A stretch of 6,007 bases of DNA, taken from NCBI GenBank assembly GCA_016292335.1, contig JAECRX010000081.1:1-6007 (forward strand), given 5' to 3'. The position numbers were made by a program, and so were the translations under genes. This document shows, one piece after another, positions 1-4,807 of this stretch; within the stretch, counting starts at the first letter, position 1, and the number at the start of each line of letters is the position of its first letter. The stretch is from Candidatus Sifarchaeum subterraneum (GTDB lineage Archaea; Asgardarchaeota; Sifarchaeia; Sifarchaeales; Sifarchaeaceae). Under the pieces are notes generated by a model that saw only the letters and a program-made list of their open reading frames with translations, was not told the origin of the DNA and searched no databases.

Positions 1-248
1 ATCTTTAAAGCATCTTCTAAGGTTTTTCCTTTGGCCAACTCAGTAGTCATGCTACTTGTAGCAATAGCTGCACCGCACCCAAATGTTTGAAATTTGATGT
101 CTTCAATTTTTCCTTCATTGACCTTTATTTGAATCTTCATAAGATCTCCACAAACAGGATTGCCTACAGTTCCAACACCATCTGGGTTTTCAAGTTCTCC
201 CATGTTGCGTGGGCTTTGAAAATGTTCCATTACCTTTTCGCTGTACAT
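1..248 (-). CDS. nifU: IscU/NifU-type iron-sulfur cluster assembly scaffold, N-terminal part (cut by window edge)
   Basis: This is a cytosolic scaffold on which a cysteine desulfurase (IscS/NifS) builds Fe-S clusters before transfer to target proteins. The 82 visible residues begin MYSEKVMEHFQSPRN, the usual N-terminus of IscU/NifU scaffolds. They contain GNPVCGD, with Cys33 and the adjacent Asp35 that controls cluster lability, and TFGCGAAIATSS with Cys58. These are two of the three cluster ligands; the third should lie past the left edge. The ATG at 248-246 is preceded by a purine-rich GAGGGGG on the coding strand (259-253), so the start is well supported. The gene is the first of its transcript. 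A desulfurase or other partner would have to be downstream, outside the window, because the 325 bases upstream are non-coding and the next gene is herA. It could be a stand-alone IscU or the N-terminal domain of a longer NifU; the visible part does not decide this. Family assignment is very secure. Confidence 0.95.
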   Translation of the reverse strand, partial: MYSEKVMEHFQSPRNMGELENPDGVGTVGNPVCGDLMKIQIKVNEGKIEDIKFQTFGCGAAIATSSMTTELAKGKTLEDALK

Positions 249-573
249 TTTTCCCCCTCTAGATTTATTTTCTCGATCTTAAATGATTTCATTTACCGAC
301 TATCTTAGGGATTCGTTACTTATAAATTTCAAAGAAAAGGCAAAAATGCATTTATTTCATTCTCATGAATTTCAATTCTACCTTAGAATAGATACTTTTA
401 AATTTTTTTTAAATGAAAAGAGCCTATCCGTTCTATCATATTGAATTTATCGTTTCCTTTGAACTTTTTAGTGATTTTGTATCGATTTGTCAGGAAATTA
501 AGAAAAGTCACTCACTTCTTGATATTTCTTCTATATTCTTTCTAGAGATTATTAGAGGGGTGATTTAATTCTT
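249..573. other. Non-coding spacer between herA end and nifU-like start
   Basis: This 325-base, very AT-rich stretch lies between the stop of herA and the start of the nifU-like gene, both on the minus strand. I see no gene, tRNA or repeat array in it. It holds the candidate TATA box at 319-326. Several T-runs on the minus strand (the complement of the A-rich parts near 411-420 and 498-506) could end the herA transcript, because archaeal termination often needs only T-tracts. No convincing GC-rich hairpin terminator is present. Confidence 0.6.
319..326 (-). promoter_or_regulatory. Candidate TATA box for the nifU-like gene
   Basis: The minus strand reads GAAATTTATAAG here: a TTTATAAG box with purine-rich GAAA just upstream, resembling an archaeal BRE-TATA pair. 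Transcription would be expected about 25 bases downstream, near 296, giving a leader of roughly 48 bases that contains the Shine-Dalgarno-like GAGGGGG. This is inferred from sequence alone in an AT-rich background. Confidence 0.45.
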
Positions 574-2145
574 TTAACGGAATGGGTCCGAAAAATCTCC
601 TTCATATTCCGTAGTAGGTAATGAATTTTCTTTCATCTTCTCGGAAAATTTATTCCATTCCTCTACAATTGGGATGTCATCTCCCCCAAGTAGCCCATCA
701 TATTTCCAAATCTTAGTTATGACTGGAATTGGGATACCACTGCCAACGATAATTGCTTCACCTTTGTTTAATCCTGGCAGATCGGCTAATAATTCATCGC
801 TGATTGCTTCGCTGGATTGCCTGATTTGAATTTGATCAGTAGGATTTATAGTCCTAAGAATGATCATAGTGTTACACTGAGATAATACGTCTGAATGGAC
901 TTTTCCAGGTCTTTGACTTACAAGGCACAATCCCACTCCAAATTTTCTTCCTTCTGAAGCTGTTTTCTTTAAGACATTTAGAGATAAACTGGTCTGGTGT
1001 GCAGAGGCAAAATTGTGTACTTCTTCTACAATCATGAATGTTGGGCAAGGGCATTTTTCTCCTGAACGATCTAGTTTGGCATTAACTCTAGCTCTGAAGA
1101 TTTTGGTCGCTAATCTGCTAACAACTACGTCTTGAACATAAGAGGGCAATCCAGAAATGCTAATTACAGATGCTTGCCCTGGTTTTACCAGTGACGCACC
1201 GGAAAAATCAAATACAGGAGTTTCTAATGATTTCTTAAAAACTTCAAGGTCTTCTATTCGTTCAATGTGGCGTTTTATTCTTGCTGGGGTTCCTTTTCTA
1301 TATTTATCCGTATCTTCACCTAGTTCATCAATTCTTTGCTTCAATTGCTCAAAATCCCATTCCCTAGTTTCTTTTCTCAGGGATTTAATTGCATCATATA
1401 TAAGGCTCCTCATAACTACCGCTTTTCTCCCAATGTTCAACAGGGCTGCTAATTCTTCTGTTAAAAGATTAGCTAATTTAAAGTATATTGGGTGAGTCCC
1501 CAATTCCCTTGTTCTTCTAGATGGATTAAAGATAACAATTTCATCCCCCATATCTTCTCTTAAAAGCCCGTATTCATTGTGGGGATCGACAATGACAATT
1601 GATCCATTCTTTTTAAGAATTTCTTTAATTAAAATCGCAACTGTATTTGATTTTCCAGCTCCAGTCATAGCTAATATTGCTAAATGTCTTCGAACTATCT
1701 CATCAATGCTTAAATATACATTTATTTTTTTATTTGAAACTAGATGCCCGATATTTGCACCTGTTTTCTCATTCAAAAAAATATGATTTAATAATTCTTC
1801 ACCCGCCCTTTTGACACATGCACTTGGTTTTGGAGGAAATCTTGGTCTGATGAAGCCTACTTTCGTGTAATACCCAAGTACCTCTGCACAAGCAACTTGT
1901 TTTTCTCCCTCTTCTAGATTTCCCAATCTTTGTAGACTATCAAAAGATTGGGGATCTCGTATTAAGTTTTCTGGGATGTTTTCATTGGATAATACTATTG
2001 AATGCACCAGTGCTAAGACTTCATCCTCAATTCCTGGATAATCTATTGTAACGTATTCTCCGATTTCTAAATTTGCACGTTTATCTACGATGAAACTAAT
2101 TTCTGAAGGTCTTACGATTCCAAAAACATTGCCAATTCTATCCAA
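574..2145 (-). CDS. herA: HerA DNA translocase/helicase of end resection
   Basis: HerA is a hexameric FtsK/VirB4-like ATPase that pumps DNA and, bound to NurA, drives 5'-strand resection at double-strand breaks. Residues below are counted from the TTG start (523 aa). The N-terminal HAS-barrel (about 1-120) begins DRIGNVFGIVRPSE. Walker A is MTGAGKSNT (160-168). An IVDPHNEYG motif lies at 185-193, Walker B is MIVEEVHNF (371-379), and SQRPG is at 410-414. A typical HerA C-terminal block, QCNTMIILR through LPGLNKGEAIIVG, follows, and the protein ends in DPFR. The length fits archaeal HerA (about 500-600 aa). I chose the TTG at 2145-2143 because GGAGAG sits 6 bases upstream (2157-2152) and it starts the protein right at the HAS-barrel, as in homologues; it overlaps the nurA stop by 8 bases. 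The upstream in-frame ATG at 2193 (539 aa, 56-base overlap) has no well-spaced Shine-Dalgarno. A CPCP run just before Walker B is unexplained. It is second in the nurA-herA operon. Identity is secure; the exact start is less so. Confidence 0.95.
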   Translation of the reverse strand: MDRIGNVFGIVRPSEISFIVDKRANLEIGEYVTIDYPGIEDEVLALVHSIVLSNENIPENLIRDPQSFDSLQRLGNLEEGEKQVACAEVLGYYTKVGFIRPRFPPKPSACVKRAGEELLNHIFLNEKTGANIGHLVSNKKINVYLSIDEIVRRHLAILAMTGAGKSNTVAILIKEILKKNGSIVIVDPHNEYGLLREDMGDEIVIFNPSRRTRELGTHPIYFKLANLLTEELAALLNIGRKAVVMRSLIYDAIKSLRKETREWDFEQLKQRIDELGEDTDKYRKGTPARIKRHIERIEDLEVFKKSLETPVFDFSGASLVKPGQASVISISGLPSYVQDVVVSRLATKIFRARVNAKLDRSGEKCPCPTFMIVEEVHNFASAHQTSLSLNVLKKTASEGRKFGVGLCLVSQRPGKVHSDVLSQCNTMIILRTINPTDQIQIRQSSEAISDELLADLPGLNKGEAIIVGSGIPIPVITKIWKYDGLLGGDDIPIVEEWNKFSEKMKENSLPTTEYEGDFSDPFR

Positions 2146-3316
2146 TTCTCTCTCTCCTAGATTTTCTGAAGCAAGCTTGAAATACTTCTTCATCTCTACT
2201 TAATATCTTTGCAGAAATGGCGTTATATGTTTTCTCCATTAATATATCTTGGACTTTGGATTCTCTATGCGGAAAATGCATCGGAAAAATATAACCATCA
2301 TCATCTGCATATTCTAGCAAAAATGAAAACAATTCCTCTTCCCTGCCTTTATTCCAAGTTGGAAAATCAACCCGCAGTGGTTGAGCTCTATTTCGCAATA
2401 TTGCGTAAGATGAATACATAACTTGGTATTTCTCCCAAAGATGTTCCACTTCTTCAGGGAGCCACATACGAAATTTTGTAAGATCAAATACCTGTGGATT
2501 TACAAAACCGGGTTTTCCTTCTGACACTAGCCAAAAAAATGAAGAATCCGTTAATTCTTGATAATCTGACATCAAATTAAGACGGTTCAAAAAATGTTGT
2601 GCCCGGGAGTCCTTTGAAAGTCCTAAAATAATCGGAGGTTCACTTGAAGAATAACTTTCGGCTTGCTCAGCCGTATCTAGTAAATTATATAATGAATTCA
2701 TGAATCTTATATAATCCTGAAACCACGATCTGTCCGGCTTTTTTTTATACTCGATTTGTGTACCTGGAGGGGGTCTTGCAGCTAACCCAAACAAGGATCC
2801 ATCAATTATTAAAATATCAACCTTTTCTTCAACAAGCGTTCTGGCCAATTCTATCTCATGAGTATCTCGGATCAATCTGACTCGATCTCTCACTTTCGTA
2901 AATGGAATGAGTGTGTCAATCGTAAGATTCCTGAAATACTTTGGTTTCTTACCTTCTTCAAAAATAATTCCTGTTGCCCTAACCATATAAATAACTATAC
3001 CCACGCTCTCTATTGTGTTGTTTCCACCATCAATCACACCAATTCTTTTTATATTTTCAATATCACGGGAAACATATTCAAAATCGTTCCAATCCACTTT
3101 GTCCTTCAAATTTTTAACTGATAAAAACTTCGATATAATCTTATTGGCTATTTCTTCGCTTTTGGCCTCTATTTCATCTATCCAGATTTCTGAAAAATCT
3201 TTTTCCTCAATTGCCATAATTTTGGATTGATCATTCGACAAAGCTTTGATACCCTCCTTATCAAATATCTTTACTTTATGATTATTTAAATTATAGAGAT
3301 CACCGAAAGTATTCAT
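2138..3316 (-). CDS. nurA: NurA 5'-3' nuclease of end resection
   Basis: NurA is an RNase H-fold nuclease that sits on the HerA hexamer and degrades the DNA strand pushed through it, making 3' tails for strand exchange. Counting from the ATG (392 aa), the first catalytic Asp is in IGVIDGG (Asp96) and the second in ILIIDGS (Asp172). LGLSKDSRA (231-239) and RVDFPTW (315-321) follow. The family's closing motif is seen as DDGYIFPMHFPHRESK (339-354). This order and length are typical for archaeal NurA. It is the first gene of a nurA-herA operon; its stop lies 8 bases inside herA (56 if the longer herA is right). The ATG at 3316 has no clear Shine-Dalgarno. A TTG at 3241-3239 (residue 26) preceded by GGAGGG and an ATG at 3217 (residue 34) are alternatives, and both keep all catalytic motifs. 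Identity is secure; the N-terminus is open. Confidence 0.93.
   Translation of the reverse strand: MNTFGDLYNLNNHKVKIFDKEGIKALSNDQSKIMAIEEKDFSEIWIDEIEAKSEEIANKIISKFLSVKNLKDKVDWNDFEYVSRDIENIKRIGVIDGGNNTIESVGIVIYMVRATGIIFEEGKKPKYFRNLTIDTLIPFTKVRDRVRLIRDTHEIELARTLVEEKVDILIIDGSLFGLAARPPPGTQIEYKKKPDRSWFQDYIRFMNSLYNLLDTAEQAESYSSSEPPIILGLSKDSRAQHFLNRLNLMSDYQELTDSSFFWLVSEGKPGFVNPQVFDLTKFRMWLPEEVEHLWEKYQVMYSSYAILRNRAQPLRVDFPTWNKGREEELFSFLLEYADDDGYIFPMHFPHRESKVQDILMEKTYNAISAKILSRDEEVFQACFRKSRRERIG
2152..2157 (-). promoter_or_regulatory. Shine-Dalgarno site that supports the TTG start of herA
   Basis: GGAGAG on the minus strand lies inside the last codons of nurA, 6 bases before the TTG at 2145-2143. It decides between the two herA starts, because the longer ATG start at 2193 has only GTAGAG directly abutting the codon, too close to act as a Shine-Dalgarno site. 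The position suggests translational coupling with the end of nurA. Confidence 0.6.
3252..3257 (-). promoter_or_regulatory. Strong Shine-Dalgarno-like GGAGGG inside the annotated 5' end of nurA
   Basis: The minus strand reads AAGGAGGGTATC here, the best anti-16S match near the nurA start. It lies 11 bases (counted from GGAGG) before an in-frame TTG at 3241-3239. The spacing is a little long, so it may be chance or may mark the true nurA start. A TTG start would remove the first 25 residues, which hold none of the recognised NurA motifs. Confidence 0.35.
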
Positions 3317-3340
3317 TTGCGCCTAATGTACACCCGATTA

Positions 3341-3450
3341 TTGACATCCTTTCTGTCCTAAAGGATGGGATTCCTAAAAGTAATCTCGATGCCGAGAGGG
3401 TTTCCACTCGTAAAAATTCGGTGGAATTATGGGTTGTGTCAAAGCACCCC
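3341..3450 (-). mobile_element. Right-end remnant of an IS200/IS605-type (TnpB) element
   Basis: The minus strand ends in GGAATCCCATCCTTTAGGAC followed by AGAAAGGATGTCAA. This closely resembles the usual right end of archaeal and bacterial IS605/IS1341-type elements (form GGAATCCC-GTCC-TTTA-GGAC-GGGGAGGATGTCAA). Upstream on the same strand an open frame without a start reads RVETLSASRLLLGIP then SFRTERMS, similar in style to the loose C-terminal tails of TnpB proteins. There is no TnpB catalytic core, no tnpA and no recognisable left end, so this is a solo end, either a decayed insertion or a non-autonomous derivative. The element ends at 3341, 24 bases before the nurA ATG. The match is from memory of the family's ends and not from a search. 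Confidence 0.6.
3341..3450 (-). ncRNA. Candidate omega-RNA-like structured leader upstream of nurA
   Basis: Read on the minus strand, four hairpins follow one another. The first is GGG-GTG paired with CAC-AA-CCC (3450-3431). The second is TTCCAC-CG paired with CG-A-GTGGAA (3426-3402). The third is TCTCG-GCAT-CGAGA (3397-3384). The fourth is the 8-bp CATCCTTT/AAAGGATG stem (3367-3345). This layout suits the RNA encoded at the 3' end of tnpB genes (omega RNA), where bases just beyond the right end act as guide. A TATA-like box at 3462-3469 would start transcription near 3440, so an RNA lacking any tnpB part could be made. It may equally be only the 5' leader of nurA-herA mRNA, or untranscribed debris. 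The structure is seen; the RNA is inferred. Confidence 0.4.
3345..3367. repeat. Perfect 8-bp hairpin at the transposon-like end
   Basis: CATCCTTT (3345-3352) and AAAGGATG (3360-3367) are exact inverted repeats around a 7-base loop. Subterminal palindromes like this are what TnpA-type Y1 transposases recognise at IS200/IS605 ends, and in TnpB systems the same sequence forms the 3' hairpin of omega RNA. A second fold within the same bases (GTCC-TAAA-GGAT/GGGA) is possible but weaker. Confidence 0.7.
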
Positions 3451-3461
3451 CGTCCGACAAG

Positions 3462-3469
3462 ATATATAT
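3462..3469 (-). promoter_or_regulatory. Candidate TATA box for the nurA-herA operon or the hairpin RNA
   Basis: The minus strand reads GAGAATATATATC, an ATATATAT box with purines upstream. Its expected start site near 3440 would give nurA a leader of about 120 bases containing the hairpin series. There is no TATA-like sequence about 25 bases before the nurA ATG, so a leaderless nurA message from a closer promoter looks unlikely. Confidence 0.45.
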
Positions 3470-3523
3470 TCTCATAAAGATACTTTTCTTTGAATAATAA
3501 GATTATATTAAGTCTCTAAGTTA

Positions 3524-3531
3524 TTTATAAA
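3524..3531 (+). promoter_or_regulatory. Candidate TATA box for the mre11-rad50 operon
   Basis: TTTATAAA followed by AGG is the best archaeal TATA match upstream of mre11; its expected start near 3552 gives a leader of about 90 bases. The box is palindromic, so it could also serve the minus strand, with a start near 3501. Weaker AT-rich boxes nearby cannot be excluded. Confidence 0.45.
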
Positions 3532-3597
3532 AGGCAACTAAAATCTTCTCTACCGCAGAAAACTTAATAGTTACTGAAAATTGAATTCTTTGAAATG

Positions 3598-3612
3598 TAT
3601 TCATTCTGAATA
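3598..3612. repeat. Short perfect inverted repeat in the mre11 leader
   Basis: TATTCA and TGAATA flank a 3-base centre (TTC), between the candidate mre11 TATA box and the start codon. A regulator could bind such a site, but 6-bp arms are also expected by chance in AT-rich DNA. Confidence 0.25.
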
Positions 3613-3629
3613 GAAAATTGATTGGTTAT

Positions 3630-3634
3630 GAGGT
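3630..3634 (+). promoter_or_regulatory. Shine-Dalgarno site for the TTG start of mre11
   Basis: GAGGT lies 9 bases before the TTG at 3644. An in-frame TAG (3641-3643) directly precedes that TTG, and the next in-frame ATG falls after phosphoesterase motif I, so this site and the TTG together fix the mre11 start. Confidence 0.75.
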
Positions 3635-3643
3635 TGAGATTAG

Positions 3644-4807
3644 TTGGTCAAATTTGCACATGTTTCAGAGTTCCATCTAGGCTATATGCAATATAATCTT
3701 CCAATTAGACTGCAAGATTTTGGTGATGCAGCTAAACATTGCATTGAAAAAATCATAGAAGAAAAAGTAGATTTTATCATTCATACAGGAGATATTTTCC
3801 ATCATTATCATCCTCGAATCATCGCACTCAGACAGGCACATGCTATTTTGAATGAATTGAAGAAAAACAACATTCCTGTTTTCATAATCAGAGGAAATCA
3901 TGATGCTTCAACAGCATATTCTTTGAGAGTTGGGGGGCATTCTTTAAATTATTTACAAGATATCGGACTTGTAAACTTTCTTCAGGATACATATGCGGAT
4001 TTTCCAACACCAGATGGTACTGTGAGAATATGGGGCTTAGGATATTATGGAAAACAGACAAAACGCAAACTAGAAGAGATGTTATCTAAAAGAAAAGATA
4101 AAATGGATTATGAAATACTTCTTCTTCACGCTTTCCTAAAGGGTATGGATCTTCCTGATTCGGTAGTTGATTTAGATCCCTATTCTTTCGTTAATTCTGA
4201 ATTTGATTACATTGGGGTTGGGCACTATCATCTGAAATGGCAAAACGAAGAAATCAATGCATATTGTCCAGGGTCAACAGAACGGCTGAAAATTGATGAA
4301 TGGGATAAGAAGAAAGGTTTTTATATTGTGGAATTAGAGAACGACGACCTTAGAGCAGAATTTATGGAAATCCCAACAAGGGAAATGAGGGACACTACAA
4401 TTAATGTTGGTACTGTAGAAGTTAGCGAAGCATTTGAAAAAGCAAAGATTGAAATCGAAAAAAATGATATTGAAGATGCTATTCTGAGATTTGTAATAGA
4501 AGGATTTTTGACAAAAGGGAGAAGTTATGAGTTTCCTTCGGCCAAATTATTGAATGTTCCCAAAAAAGCGTTGTATGTTATCGAAATTCGAAATAATTTA
4601 AGTGACAAAACGACTGAAACCAAAATTAAAGAAATCACAAAAAGAGATGCCATAAAAATAGCTTTAACAGAGCTTGGTGTTGATGAAAAAAATTTAGATA
4701 AACTTATTGATGCCGTTGAAAAAATCATGTATGAATTAGTTGATGAGAGAGATGCCACTGGGGCAATACGTGTTATCGATGAGCTTCTGGGTGAAAAACA
4801 AATATGA
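3644..4807 (+). CDS. mre11: Mre11 nuclease (double-strand-break repair)
   Basis: Mre11 is a Mn-dependent calcineurin-like phosphoesterase with 3'-5' exo- and endonuclease activity. With Rad50 it binds and trims DNA ends and opens hairpins or blocked ends before resection. In the 387-residue protein motif I is AHVSEFHLGY (5-14), motif II TGDIFH (Asp50, His53), motif III RGNHD (Asn85, His86), motif IV LLLHAF (His162) and motif V GVGHYH (His194, His196). YCPGSTERLKIDEW (207-220) follows, ending the phosphoesterase domain. A capping region comes next, and a helical tail (about 335-387) should bind the base of the Rad50 coil. The length is slightly below Pyrococcus Mre11 (426). The start is TTG, forced by an upstream in-frame stop. 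The oddity is Glu9 where the family has a metal-binding Asp (ADxH or SDxH); His11 is kept, so the metal site may still work. It overlaps rad50 by 4 bases (ATGA), implying coupled translation. Confidence 0.97.
   Translation: MVKFAHVSEFHLGYMQYNLPIRLQDFGDAAKHCIEKIIEEKVDFIIHTGDIFHHYHPRIIALRQAHAILNELKKNNIPVFIIRGNHDASTAYSLRVGGHSLNYLQDIGLVNFLQDTYADFPTPDGTVRIWGLGYYGKQTKRKLEEMLSKRKDKMDYEILLLHAFLKGMDLPDSVVDLDPYSFVNSEFDYIGVGHYHLKWQNEEINAYCPGSTERLKIDEWDKKKGFYIVELENDDLRAEFMEIPTREMRDTTINVGTVEVSEAFEKAKIEIEKNDIEDAILRFVIEGFLTKGRSYEFPSAKLLNVPKKALYVIEIRNNLSDKTTETKIKEITKRDAIKIALTELGVDEKNLDKLIDAVEKIMYELVDERDATGAIRVIDELLGEKQI

Noticed and set aside
230..292. A 20-codon minus-strand reading frame starting MKSFKIEKINLEGEK that overlaps the nifU-like start
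   Set aside because: It has no Shine-Dalgarno of its own, overlaps the nifU-like start in another frame, and its middle simply reads through the GAGGGGG ribosome site; it is most likely chance.
398..412. TTTAAA-T-run-TTTAAA near-palindrome in the herA/nifU spacer as a terminator hairpin
   Set aside because: It is made only of A and T with no stable stem, and lies more than 150 bases past the herA stop.
552..621. GAGGGGTGATTT on the plus strand, an excellent Shine-Dalgarno-like match
   Set aside because: The nearest ATG (591) opens only a frame of about 10 codons inside the herA end, and nothing gene-like follows on that strand.
1157..1495. Open frames antisense to herA, nurA, mre11 and rad50 of up to about 110 codons
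   Set aside because: They lie opposite genes with clear family motifs, have no Shine-Dalgarno sites or recognisable domains, and their composition is that of a reverse-strand shadow.
388..3488. The 10-base word AGATACTTTT occurs near 388 and again near 3479, in the two intergenic regions
   Set aside because: Its distance to the candidate TATA boxes differs greatly between the two places and it is AT-rich, so chance is the simplest explanation.
3317..3643. tRNA gene or CRISPR repeat as an explanation for the hairpins in the divergent region
   Set aside because: There is no cloverleaf spacing, T-loop or CCA-like end, and the hairpins differ from one another, so there is no repeat-spacer pattern.
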